Under the pieces are notes generated by a model. It worked only from the letters and a program-made list of their open reading frames with translations, made no database searches and was not told the origin of the DNA. 64,000 bases of DNA from Pseudopithomyces maydicus (lineage: Eukaryota; Ascomycota; Dothideomycetes; Pleosporales; Didymosphaeriaceae): contig JANTUC010000013.1 in NCBI GenBank assembly GCA_026873275.1, positions 868,001 to 932,000 on the forward strand. The letters run 5' to 3'. The position numbers and the translations under genes were made by a program. This document shows positions 11,904-22,956 of this stretch, piece by piece. Numbering within the stretch: the first letter of the stretch is position 1; every line of letters begins with the position of its first letter.

Positions 11904-13025
11904 ATGGCTTATACAACGAACCCCCTTTCGCGCCTGCTCCGCACCACTCCGCCCAGAGCTGTGCACCATACCTCCACCGCCAACGTTGCCCACGCTGATA
12001 TACCCAAGCTTCGCGTCAAGCCAGGCTCGGCCCGACATAACTCTTTGGCTACCTTCCTCGAACATGCCGCACGCGCAAACCTCCGCCCGGATCGAACCGT
12101 CTACATTGGCACCCATTATGAGTACACCTCAGCCGAGGCTTTGTTGCGCTTCGGCTTCTCACTTATCCGCACCGGCCAGAAAAACGACGCTGGAATTGAC
12201 CTGGTTGGCTACTGGATGCTGTCATGCTTGCGCGAGCCTATGCCCGTTATCGTTCAATGCAAGGCAAGGGCCAAGACATGCTCACCCGTCGAGATCCGCG
12301 AGCTAGAGGGCTCTTTCACCAGTGTGCCCGCCGATTGGCGTAATAAAGATGTATTGGGGGTGCTCGTTAGCCCGGAACGAGCCTCCGAGGGTCTGCGAAA
12401 GCAGATGTACACAAGCAGACGGCCCATGGCTTTTTTGCAAATCAGCAGGACTGGTATCATTACCCAGTTTCTATGGAATCGCGCTGCCGCCGAAAGAGGA
12501 TTGGAGGGCCTAGGAGTCACGCCTAGGTATACCGTGCTTCCACCCAATGACCGCGACCAAGCTCTGGAACATGGCGCCTTGAAGTACGAAGATCGCCCAA
12601 GGGATGCTCGCGGGAGATGGATGAAAGATCCGGACTCTACAAAGCGATTGCCCAAGCCGGAAGCGCGTAAAGTCATCACAGACGTACAACTTACGTGGCT
12701 GGGAACTCCCATCTCCCCAGATAGGGAAATTCTCGCTACGGAAACAGCTAGACACATTTCCCAGCTAGAGCTGAAAGCCGACATTTTTGGGCCAAAGCGG
12801 AGACCAGGACGGCCTCTTGGATCTAAGAACCGCCCTAAGCTACCAAAACCCGAGAAAAAGGAGATACCCTGCCGTGTCCCAAAGCCCAGAGCGAAAATGG
12901 GACGACCACAGGGAAGCAGTGAAAAATTTCCATTCGATGGAGACGGCTGCGGTGAAATTATTGCCAAGACGGTTGTTCTCGGAAAACGAGGAAGACCAAG
13001 AAAAGTCGTGCTATCGAATGGTTGA
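11904..13025 (+). CDS. RRG7-like mitochondrial PD-(D/E)XK-fold protein with AT-hook tail
   Basis: Single-exon, 373 residues. The first ~25 residues are rich in Arg, Ser and Thr and lack acidic residues, like a mitochondrial presequence. The core (about 60-190) carries TGQKNDAGIDLVGYW and later VIVQCKARAK, the D...QxK arrangement of restriction-endonuclease-like PD-(D/E)XK folds as found in the Rrg7/DUF2034 family. Yeast Rrg7 is needed for respiratory growth. The C-terminal third is unusual: it contains AT-hook-like segments KRRPGRPLGSKN, KMGRPQGS and KRGRPRK, which bind the minor groove of AT-rich DNA. A role on mitochondrial DNA follows as inference. Catalytic activity is not proven, since one acidic ligand cannot be assigned confidently. 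Confidence 0.75.
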   Translation: MAYTTNPLSRLLRTTPPRAVHHTSTANVAHADIPKLRVKPGSARHNSLATFLEHAARANLRPDRTVYIGTHYEYTSAEALLRFGFSLIRTGQKNDAGIDLVGYWMLSCLREPMPVIVQCKARAKTCSPVEIRELEGSFTSVPADWRNKDVLGVLVSPERASEGLRKQMYTSRRPMAFLQISRTGIITQFLWNRAAAERGLEGLGVTPRYTVLPPNDRDQALEHGALKYEDRPRDARGRWMKDPDSTKRLPKPEARKVITDVQLTWLGTPISPDREILATETARHISQLELKADIFGPKRRPGRPLGSKNRPKLPKPEKKEIPCRVPKPRAKMGRPQGSSEKFPFDGDGCGEIIAKTVVLGKRGRPRKVVLSNG

Positions 13026-13054
13026 AGAATGATCTGACTATCTCTATCTACCAC

Positions 13055-14173
13055 TCATTTAGGAGCAAAGACGGCTTGCTTTCCGATTCCTGTGTGTTCA
13101 GCCGCCGTATCCATGCAAGCTTTCCAGTCTTCCAATGGAAATACTTTGGTATCAACAAAGCCGGTGTTCTGTGGAAAGAGTCCTCTTTCTAACATCTTGA
13201 CGAACTGCAGCATATCCTCCCTCTCATACATCAGCTTACCTTGAAAGGTGATGTTCTTCCCTATAGCAGTCCAAGCCACGAAGGGATTGTCGTTCAGCCC
13301 CATCAAGCTGATTCTCCCATTCTTACGGATGGCATGGAGTATGCTGCGTACGTGACTCGAGCCAGCTCCCTGCGGTGGCGTGAAGTCAATCGCTGCATCA
13401 ATCGTACCGAATGCCTTGAGATTCTCCGCATCAACCATCTCATCTCCCGTCATTTTGACCGTCTCAATCATTGCGCTCGGCGAGCCTTCCAACACATGAT
13501 TCTTCAGCCGCGCAAGCTCAGCCTCGTTACGTCCGAACGCGATTACCCTGGCACCCAAAGCAATGGCTACCATCGTCGCCGCCCCGCCGTATCCACCTGT
13601 CGCTGGGCTCACAACCACCGTCTCCCCAGGTTCAACTCTGATACTTCGCAAGCCTCCGAACGGTACCAGAAGGTAGTTAATGTACATCAAATCATGTATT
13701 TCGTACCCCAGTTCACCGCACAACCTCTTCTCGTTCAACGGTATACAATTTTCCAGGGGAACCTGCGCATATTCTGCCCAAGCACCGTCATGCCAGGCTT
13801 CCCTTGCCAGCTTCTGGCTCCTAGGCTTCCTGCCGTCGTCGATTCCTAGCAAGAACACGGTTTCCGGGTCGTCGCGGGCGCGAATCGTGCAATCGAAAAA
13901 GACGAGCTGCCCATGCTCCAGAGCTACGCTGTCGGGTCCGAGCCCAACTACCCTTCCAATGGCGGAGATGCCGGGCACCATGGGAGTGGGAAGTGAGTAC
14001 GCGCGAACGCCATTGTAAATTTCCCGCTGGTAGGAAATCACGCCAGCGGAGAGGACGGAGAGGACGGCACTACCGGGAGTAGGCTTCGGCGTTGGGAGCG
14101 TTTTGACGACAAGAGGCTTCGACGTGCTTTCTAGGACGATGGCGCGGTGGTGTGAAGGCAGAGCAGAAGACAT
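13055..14173 (-). CDS. Zinc-independent medium-chain dehydrogenase/reductase (MDR)
   Basis: Single-exon, 372 residues, ATG at 14173. The N-terminal GroES-like half is followed by a Rossmann half with SPATGGYGGAATMVAIALGA, the nucleotide-binding turn, near residues 190-210. The catalytic-zinc cysteine expected after the first strands is absent (VLSAGVISYQREIYNG), and the structural four-cysteine loop is missing. It therefore belongs with zinc-free quinone-reductase-like MDR proteins, probably NAD(P)H-dependent reduction of quinones or enones. The substrate is unknown. It is convergent with the RRG7-like gene, with only ~30 bp between stop codons. Confidence 0.75.
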   Translation of the reverse strand: MSSALPSHHRAIVLESTSKPLVVKTLPTPKPTPGSAVLSVLSAGVISYQREIYNGVRAYSLPTPMVPGISAIGRVVGLGPDSVALEHGQLVFFDCTIRARDDPETVFLLGIDDGRKPRSQKLAREAWHDGAWAEYAQVPLENCIPLNEKRLCGELGYEIHDLMYINYLLVPFGGLRSIRVEPGETVVVSPATGGYGGAATMVAIALGARVIAFGRNEAELARLKNHVLEGSPSAMIETVKMTGDEMVDAENLKAFGTIDAAIDFTPPQGAGSSHVRSILHAIRKNGRISLMGLNDNPFVAWTAIGKNITFQGKLMYEREDMLQFVKMLERGLFPQNTGFVDTKVFPLEDWKACMDTAAEHTGIGKQAVFAPK

Positions 14174-15680
14174 GGCGATGATGATTCTGATTTAGGTTTT
14201 GAATCTGAGATCGAATAGGAGGTGAAAGGATGCATGAGAACGATGAGCTGCATCAAACCTGTTTATATACATGCATACAGCCTATATATCTTTACATATC
14301 CATTAACAAATACACACACGTACATACCAATTCTCCGCCCTACACACTGATCGACACCCAGCCTGTACACCATCTTCACACCTCATTCGCCCTGCATACT
14401 TCCCGCACGCTCGGATTCCTCGCTTTTCCCACCCCCTAGTCCCTACCGCCTGCCCCCAATCGTATACACCCCGGCGTTAACCGGATTTACACCCTTATCT
14501 TCCAGGACCCTGATACCGACCTAGGACTTGTCGGAGCTGTGGTACGGAGACCGAGTGTGAGGTCGGATGGGAAAGGAGAGGTGGAGGGAACGCGGAAAAG
14601 GGTGGGAGGATCCGGAAAAGGAGCGGGGTTAGTGCGGTGATAGGGGGATGCATGGGGGGTGGGGGTGGAAGCGGTGAGGGGAGAGGAATGGTCGGACGTT
14701 GTTGGGGGGAGGTCTTTTGATTAGGCTGGGTTTGTTTGGGATGGTAGGGTGTGTGAGTGTGGAGGTGAGATGGTTGGGAGAGGAGAGAAGGGGATGTGAC
14801 GTAACACAGGGTAGTGGAGATTAATTTTGTATGCCTCGAGCTTCTTCATAGAGTGAATATATACTAATGCTAGGCTTAGAACACGAATTTCTAGAACGTA
14901 CGATGCACATTCATCTATGGAAGGCTATGAATCGCTATGGTAAAACAAGAACCCTCCACCACCACGAAAATCAGTCCAAAGCTACGTTTTTAGTAGGCAT
15001 TCAAAGGAATTGGTAGATCTACAGTTTCAAAGTGCAAGCACGAACATAGATGCTGCATCGGAAAGGTGCGTTTGGTGGTTGTTGCAAAGGCCTGTAGTGT
15101 ATTAGTCGTAAAGGAGACGGGAGCAACATCACATCAGGTTCACAACACCGTCACTATGCACTGCGCGATGCTGGGTGGATAATCAAAAGGTCTGTCGGCT
15201 GTCGTGATGCGTCGGGGGAGGCGGCTTGCTGGATTGCAGAGGGCGGCTTCGGTATAGTCGGTTTGGAACTGTTGGCGAGTGTGTTGTATGTATATATAGT
15301 CGCCTGTGGATTGGTGCAGTCGTCTCGGGATGGGTGCAGTCGTCTCGGGATGGGTGCAGTCGTCTCAGGATGGGGGTGGTGCCGGGGTGTGTCGTTCGAA
15401 CGGAGGCTGTCATGGCTTGGACCAAAGTGTCGACGCTTCACTCACCATCACCAGTCACCTGCATGACGCATGGCCCCGGATTTTATTTTCGTAGCGCGCA
15501 TCGTGTGCAGCCATTTGCAACTACTCGTACAGGTTCTGTGGGTGTTGCTTGCCCACGAACAAATTAGCTCTATGTGATGGGGATGATGTATACCTTGTAG
15601 GTGTGATGGCGTGAACGCTGAAATGCTGGGAATGCTCGCTGAAAAGCAAGAGAACTTTTGGGACGATTGAGATCGTTGAA
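14174..15680. other. Intergenic with strand-asymmetric and repeated sequence
   Basis: 1.5 kb without a supportable gene. About 14320-14460 is pyrimidine-rich and 14540-14820 strongly G-rich on the + strand. A 20-bp tandem repeat lies at 15315-15374. Open frames here are low-complexity shadows. Confidence 0.5.
15315..15374. repeat. Three tandem copies of a 20-bp unit
   Basis: The unit TGCAGTCGTCTCGGGATGGG occurs three times head to tail; the third copy has one substitution. It lies 3' of the ThrE/Prm10-like gene. Confidence 0.9.
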
Positions 15681-17851
15681 TCAAAGTGTCCAGAGGCCAC
15701 TGCGCTTCTTGCCCAGTGGGTAGACAAGGAGTGCGGACATGAACAAGCCAACTGTGATGCCAATGGCGATTTGGATCATTTGGGCAGCGACATTGAAGCT
15801 GATAGCGTTGAGGCTATTGGAATCACTCTGATGTTTGTGAGCCAGCCGTTCGGAGCGAGGAACAGGACAAACTTACGGAAGCTGTATCTCCACCCCGGAT
15901 AAGGGTAGAAGCAGTCTGCAGGGCGGTCGTAATTGCTCCGCTGGCGGCTAAAGAGCCTGGAACTTGAACATAGATAGCTGGTAGGAGAACGGCAGCAGCA
16001 ACGCCGTGGCGTAGACGGCTGTACATGTTGGCCAGCACTCCAACAGCAAACGCACCAAATGTATAGGCAATGGGTGCGCTTGAGCTGAACTTCTTGTTGG
16101 CATAGAAGTTGACAATGTAACCAGCGAAAGCAATCGAGACCATAACTGGCATTTGCTTGTATTTGGCCTGGACGGTGAAACAGGCAAAGAGGACGTAGAG
16201 GGGTACCAAAAGGAAGTTCCAGTACGAATTCAAAGGGTCTTGACAGGTTGTGGAGTTTGTAGCGTTGGGATCCATAGCACCGTATAGCGCGGTGCCTACA
16301 GTGATTCCGTATCCTAGGAACAGCGAGTAGATGATCGCAAAGACGAGTCTGATTGAACCAGGGACTATCGCGCGAGATTGAAGTTCAAGGGAGGAGCTGA
16401 GTACAAGCTGCGACCAATCAGTATATGGAACCAGGCGACGAGAGCTCAGAAATAACATACCCAACCGGGGAGGATCATGGCGATGGAGCTCTGTGTCAAG
16501 GCAGAGAAGCAAAATAAGTTTCCGCCACGGATACTGCCCAGCGCGCGTGAGAGACAGGTCATCAGGATCGCTGCGCTAATCTCGAACACAGTGCTGTATG
16601 TTTTGGACAGGGGAGCTACAACCAGCTGTAAGAACCCTAGCAAGGTACCCATGATGAAGATGGGACCCATGTCAATCCATCTTGCCTTGAAAAAGCAAGA
16701 CACTGCAACACTGGCAAGACCGTACATAAGCACGTTGAGCCAAACGGGGTGCTGATCTTTCCGGTTGATAAGCTCATCCAATGCGAGAAGTGCGTCGTCG
16801 ATGCTCATCACGTCGTGAAGGACTTCTTTGTAGATCTCGTGGCAGTCTTTCAGCTTGCCTAGGTTGACTCCTTGGGCCGCTCGTACCATTTTTACTTCGG
16901 CAGTATGGGTAACTGGGTTGAGATTAGCAACGCGGTCGTTTTTGCTACGAGGTAAAGAGACCTACGAGGATCATCAAAGGATACGATCATGCATCCTGGA
17001 ATGTACAGAAACTGGCTGTTGATGTCCAGCACCTTCGCCGTGGTTGCCAAGTACTCTTCCAGCCGGTGACTAGGTGCACCGACGAGCATCAAAGCCCTGC
17101 ACATCTTGATGATGTACTGCTGTCGCTTCAGGATGGTAGCGACGTGAATTTTGATCTTCGCATCTCGCTCCTCTTTTGCTTTCCATATCTTTGACAGAAT
17201 AGGATTACTGGTATTCCGCTTGTGGTAGCGATTGTGCAAGGTGCTCTCACTCTTGGGGTTTGCCAGTTGTTGTGCGGCACCGATCAGTGTGGCGAGAGTC
17301 TCTTGTGACTTGTTGGCCTTTTCTTGCTCGTACCATTTCTTCCGTGGAGTCACGCCACCTGAAGATCCGGGTCGGCTCGCAGATTCGGGCATGCGGGGAG
17401 GTGAATTGCTGTCTGCAGAAAAATTGCCCACTGATGTTGGTTGCTTGTACGCCTGGAGGAGTTGATAGAAGACACCGCCCTGGGTGTTGCCCGAGTAGGC
17501 GTATTCATCCATGTCGTCGTTACCTTGACTTTGGGTTGCCGTACCCGCCGATGGGTACTCTGAATGATCCACAACGTCGCCATGGCTGTGTGCGTGTAAC
17601 AGGTCGTTGGCCTCAGCAGCAGACTCGTCTATATGCTGAAGGCTATCTTGATCTTGGGCTTCGATATCGCTGACACGACTGTAGCTGTTGGGAACACCGG
17701 GGATTTCCGCGGCTGAGCTGTTGATTCGTACCCGGCGTCTCTCCCGCTCGATGCCCTGGGGAGGACTTGCGGACAAAGTGTCATGGGAGACCTCTTGCAT
17801 CTCATGTGATGGCGAAGGCCACGCGTGGTGCTTGTGTTCGTCGGAAGACAT
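15681..17851 (-). CDS. ThrE/Prm10-like multi-pass membrane protein
   Basis: Four exons: 16966-17851, 16461-16912, 15877-16407 and 15681-15827. The introns are 53, 53 and 49 bp with GTAGGT, GTATGT and GTAAGT donors, and all phases agree. The start is the ATG at 17851, giving MSSDEHKHHAW; an upstream in-frame start only adds unlikely sequence. The first ~220 residues are polar and disordered. A ThrE/DUF1212 membrane domain follows, recognisable from RALMLVGAPSHRLEEYL, CMIVSFDDP, ILPGW-LVLSSSLELQSR across a splice, and the C-terminal YPLGKKRSGLW. About ten membrane segments are expected. Bacterial ThrE exports threonine and serine; yeast Prm10 is pheromone-regulated with unknown transport substrate. 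The substrate here is unknown. Confidence 0.85.
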
Positions 17852-20800
17852 GGTAGTGTGTCGGATAGAAAAATGTAGACAGTTGCCTCTGAGGACGGGG
17901 TTGGCAGGCGCTTTTGAAGCTACGGACGGGGATGTGAGAATTGCAACCGATGGTAGAAGCGCGGTCAAGTATCAGTGCTTCGGTGGATCCGATGCATCTA
18001 GAACTGACGATGCATCCACATAGCCAACACACGTGCGTTGCCATGACTTTTGCTCAGCGCACATTCGGCGGCTCGCGTTTCGCACATGACGCAAGCGCAC
18101 CGTTTCCACACGAATTGAATTAGCATGTGTCATAGCAAGCTCAGCATAGCTAGCCCATGCTAAAAACGGATCATTCGCAGCTCTGCCTAGGTCCCGCGAA
18201 AATCCCCAAAAAACCCCTTTCTCGCCAGGGACCTGCATATCCCCACAGTGTCAGTAGTCCCCATGTCCACAAGTTTATGGAGACGTCCGCGGCGCATGAG
18301 GTTACAATGACTTCAGAGGACGCGCAATGCGCTCTGTTACAGCGCGTTTCGAGCTAACAGGAGGTATTGAACGAGGCGCAATATGGTAGTCTACTGTAAC
18401 AGCTACAACGATACCCAACGCTGAATCTGTAGCCGAGGAGTGTGTGTGCAAGATGCCGATCAATGGATAGAGTTGCCTTTTTCAGCTCTCTGCTCGCTTC
18501 CCAAGTTTTTTTCTGCCAAGTCACATGTGGGGCTGCTTTTGGATTAGCGCGACCCCTGGGGACCATTCCTCAGCAACGACTATCGTGTCCCCGTAACTTG
18601 CGATGCATCACATCGACGCTGACAGCAGCCCCGTTGGAACGATCATTTTCCGTCTCCCTTCACCGAGGCCGTCGTTGCTGACTGAATTTTTCCACACAAC
18701 CTCCGGTTTTACCTAGGCACGCATTCACATCCGAGGGGCTCCGGGAGGCAACAAACCAATGGAATGTGGGTCCATTCAAGACTCTCAATTTAGCACGTGT
18801 GGGCATCTGGGGCGCGAGCCGAGCACTTGGCTACGCCGAGTGCAGGAGATGGACCAAAACCTACTTTTTGAAATCTATGTCCATTGCATAACATCCCAGT
18901 CCACTGTGCCAAAGTCAAGCCTTCTGGTTCCCAGATGCTCTTGTCGATGAATTGAACGGTTTCAGCAAGACTCCAACTTACTGTACGTACACACTTACAT
19001 GTGGGTCTTTTACCCGCGAAAGATCCCGCCTCTACGCTATTCAATGTTTTAATTAAGGCCTTTGAGACTTGGCTGCTTGATAGAGTACAGTACATAAATT
19101 GTGTAAATACAATTTGTCTATGCACTTTGCAACTAGATTTTGTGTGACATCAACCCCAATCGAAACAAAAATACCCTGGTCCCCATCGATCGCCATTTGA
19201 AGCGAAACACGCTTTGCTGACGGATCGAGATCCGAGCCGGGCTTCCCCACAGTTAAGACCCCGTTCCGCAACCATTGCTTGCGCAACTGAAGGGGTACAC
19301 GGCCTGTTCGAGGATCCTTTATGATGATTATGACGTAGTCGGTAGTTGATCTTGCCCATAACCAGGACTTAGACGTTCGGGTTGCGGGATCCCAGGTACC
19401 GACGGATGTATGCGCTGTCCCGAACCACCAATTGCATCATTTCTTTCGTATTCGTTACGAAGTTCCTTTGTGACCCTGAGCAAGGTCCGTCATATCCGTG
19501 GGCCGGGTATGCAGTCCGTGTTGATGTTGGTGGGTAGGTGCAGATTCATCATACATCTGGCCACCGAAGCATTCATACATATACAGTGAATCCCGTATTC
19601 ATATTTTACTGAGCTATCCAATTATCCCAAGAGTTGAACAATCTTTCACACAGCGCAATGTAGCCAGTCATGTAATAATCATATTAGAGCAAACTAATCA
19701 CTTTTCGCCTTAAAGTCAGACCAAAACCTTTCTCCAGCAAATAACTTTAACATGAACTAAATACTTAAAAAGGCGGTATTCAGCAAGGAGGCTCAGAGAA
19801 ACTCAGCTCGACAATTCAATAGCCATATGTCATATACAGTGTGTTGTTGAATATATAGGGTTTTATAGTCTAGCACTTGGTCCAGCAACAGACTCTCAGT
19901 CACTCAGCCTTAGGATATAGTAGGTCATGCTCCCATACTGTTCCTCGCCTGTCAACCTCCAAGCTTACGGCTCGTGCCGAATAATATTATCAAATAGGGA
20001 CAATACCAGACTGTCTCGAAAACGAGACTATGAGTCCAAGCGTCATTGAGAGTCAAGTGAGTAACTTGATGTATAATAGCCCACGGCGAGACGTATGTAA
20101 TGTTGTATGCTACCAATTTGTACATATACTTTTCTGGTAATTGCGTGACCAATAGTACAGCTGCAAGCAGAGTACCGGATCATACGCGAATTGCTTCATT
20201 TGAGCCGAAAAAATTGTGCGAACGGGCAGACACAGAGGAACGACATCGGTAAACAATGAGACATATGAATACTAAGCAGAATGACGAGTGAGAAGAACAC
20301 CTAGCGGGCAATGATCCAGACCTAGTGCAAATTGGCTTATTTCGTAGTTTAGGTAAGTGGTTACGGGAATACCCCCAAGAGTGACAGGGCTTGGACGTGC
20401 GCCATAATTAGGCCCCGGCGTAGTGTATGAATCAATTGTGATGATCATAGACAAATCTTTATTCACCTCTCATAACTTAAACAACGTGACACATGAGCGG
20501 GGAACGTGAAGTTGCACATATTGAAAGACAAGACAACAATGTAATCGTTATATTCCGGTGCCTTGACAGCTTAGACCAACCAATCTGCTCCTTTCATGAA
20601 AAAGCCGGGTTCACCTCTTGGCCAATGGCCCGACCAACTTTGACTGTCTCCGGCTGTTTGTTATCGTCTACCAAGCGCATCACGCTATCGCTCCTTGAAC
20701 CCAGCTGTGTGTAGACTACCGATAAGTATTGTGCGTTTGTGAGAGTCATAACACCGCAGGCATGGTAGGAGTATATCCGTGTGCTTTACACACTGGCTTA

Positions 20801-21358
20801 GCTGCAACAAATGTAATTCGAACAGCAAGTCTGCAAATCATATTGTCCCGAGGTCTTGCGTTTGCGGGAAGTTTTCTGCCTAGATACACATGGCCAGAGC
20901 TCCGGCATAGGTACATATATGCTCTAACTGGTACTCACCCCGCAGCTGCGCTATCCCACCACTCAGGTTGTATTTTTCTTGAGGTGTTGTAAATCGCGTT
21001 GTGCTCTGATTGACGATATCAGTAGTTTCCCCAGCATGGCATCAAGGTATTAGCTTCTCTCCTTTTAAGCGAGGTCCAAAGATTCGTAATGCTTGTCAAT
21101 ATCTGCCAGATGGTCGTATGTTGATGGGTCGCTTTTTAGCAGTTCCCTATAATAGGTGAGATTATGCCTGGGAACGACTTTGGAATCTGAATAAGCTTAC
21201 GCTAACCATTGTTGGGTCCCATACTTCTGTATAGCGTTCCACTTATTTTATTCGGTGACCCTCGGAGGACTATCGCGAGGTGAGAGAATCACATAGTTGC
21301 CTTTTTTGGCGTGAATATGAATTGAAAATTATAGTGAGAGCGTCTAAGAGCATGGTGA
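17852..21358. other. 3.5-kb gene-poor region
   Basis: No frame here is supported by length, motif or codon pattern. Base composition falls toward AT from about 19.5 kb onward. I found no clear terminal repeats, transposase or reverse-transcriptase fragments by eye. It separates the Prm10-like gene from the hydrolase gene and includes both promoters. A non-coding RNA cannot be excluded. Confidence 0.5.
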
Positions 21359-22540
21359 ATGGCCCTGCAGAGGAGTCTGAGCAACAAGCTGGCTAAGTTG
21401 CTCGCATTTCGGACGCCTCATCTTTCAGGGTCTCGTAAGATTTACCCCGCTCCGAAAGACATAAAGTCCGGTGGGTTTCACCTGCCTATGTGTAAGCCGC
21501 ACTCTTTCGTTATTTCGACAAAGATGACAGCTCCATCAGCTCTTGATTATACACCGCTGTCCGAACGCGCCCAGAAAGCGATCGCATCTGCTATTCCCGA
21601 CGAAACGCTTGTGGAAAAGCGCTTGAAGAATTTCGAAGACCTCGAAACACGCTCTCCAGACCAAGATGGTGATACTGAGACCCTCGAAGGAGTGGAATTC
21701 ACGCACCATATAGTTCATACACCAGGAGACTATGAGACAATTAAGTGGCATTATGTCACAACTGGCTCTGGAGATTCAGAACCGATAGTATTCCTTCACG
21801 GCATTCCAGACTCATGGTTTCAATGGCATTACCAAATGGCGAAGCTATCCAAGACGCATTATTGTATTTCAATCGATCTCAAAGGCTATGGTCAATCGGA
21901 AAAGGCACCAGGAACGTACCTACACGAAGATGTAGCGGAACAACTATACACCTTGATCTCACAGATTGTTCCTGGGGCTTTCAATATCGTAAGCCACGAT
22001 CGCGGAACGGTACAAGCCGATTTTATCGCTGCAAAGCACCCGGAAAGTGTTCTCCGGTACGGTCGGGGAGAGCAGCACTTATGGCATTTCAACCCGACGC
22101 TTGCGCCACAAGGTCCCATATTCCAGAACGCGCCATGGACGGGTGTTATGAACGACCCGAAACGTTTTGTGGTCTGGACGTATACGTTTGTCGCAGGATC
22201 TTTCCCGCCTGATCACATCATGGCTCGGGTCATTCAAGAGTTCTCGTACGATGATATTACTAAGGCGGTACCACGCTACTTCAATAGCAGCACGTTTCGG
22301 CAGGAGTGGATCAGGAGAAGGCAACTGCTTGGTAAATGGAAATGCGCTGTTCTGATACTGGAAGGCAAGGAGAGTCGTAGTCAGCCGTGGGAGTTCTACA
22401 ATGAGGCCGATGTTAAGATGTGGTTGAGCGAGGCGAAGGAGACGGGTGTGAGATTCGTAGAAGGGGGACATTTCTGGAGTCTGGAAAGCCCGGAGGATAC
22501 ATATCAAGCAATTCTGCAGTTGCTTCTGATGTCAGTATAG
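21359..22540 (+). CDS. Alpha/beta hydrolase (epoxide hydrolase/dehalogenase-like)
   Basis: Single-exon, 393 residues from the ATG at 21359; an alternative ATG at 21524 would remove 55 residues. The core shows the fold's signatures in order: PIVFLHGIPDSWFQW (oxyanion-hole HGxP), NIVSHDRGTVQADF (nucleophile elbow, Asp where esterases have Ser) and EGGHFWSLESPE (catalytic His). Asp as nucleophile points to the epoxide hydrolase/haloalkane dehalogenase branch. Normally a cap domain follows the elbow; here that part is comparatively short. The N-terminal 55 residues are basic and leucine-rich and may be a mitochondrial presequence or simply upstream sequence. The substrate is unknown. Confidence 0.75.
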   Translation: MALQRSLSNKLAKLLAFRTPHLSGSRKIYPAPKDIKSGGFHLPMCKPHSFVISTKMTAPSALDYTPLSERAQKAIASAIPDETLVEKRLKNFEDLETRSPDQDGDTETLEGVEFTHHIVHTPGDYETIKWHYVTTGSGDSEPIVFLHGIPDSWFQWHYQMAKLSKTHYCISIDLKGYGQSEKAPGTYLHEDVAEQLYTLISQIVPGAFNIVSHDRGTVQADFIAAKHPESVLRYGRGEQHLWHFNPTLAPQGPIFQNAPWTGVMNDPKRFVVWTYTFVAGSFPPDHIMARVIQEFSYDDITKAVPRYFNSSTFRQEWIRRRQLLGKWKCAVLILEGKESRSQPWEFYNEADVKMWLSEAKETGVRFVEGGHFWSLESPEDTYQAILQLLLMSV

Positions 22541-22956
22541 TCTATAAAGTCTCAAAATACAGTGAATTGTCGCTTACCGCTTTTAATGGGGACGGTGATT
22601 TGATAGTCAATATTTTTCGTGAAGCCAAAACGCTAGCGACACATTCTCGTAGTGTTGTGATCTAGGGTGTCAGGTGACAATCTAGGCAACTCTTTGACTT
22701 ATTTCACAATAAACTCACTTCGTGCTATCACCTTCACTGGTAAACGGGGCTAGACCGTTTGCGTTGTGCGTTGTTACCTCAGCGTTGAAAAGAAAACCCT
22801 CTCGGCCCCCGCGTTACTTTTGACACCTCACTTTCTATCCACCCACATTACTCTTGACACCTTATATACACTCGGTCTCGTTTTTCCGGTCGCCATAACC
22901 GCCTCAACGCGTGTTGTACAAGAGAGTTTTCGAATACTTATCTACGGCTTGAGGTC
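22541..22956. other. Intergenic, promoter of the 22.96-kb gene
   Basis: 416 bp. The last 200 bases are pyrimidine-rich (CT-rich tracts near 22795-22870), common in fungal core promoters. No other feature. Confidence 0.45.

Noticed and set aside
15154..15494. Frames with repeated PETTAPIPR or SRDGCSRLGMG peptides
   Set aside because: Produced by the 20-bp tandem repeat; no start context or domain.
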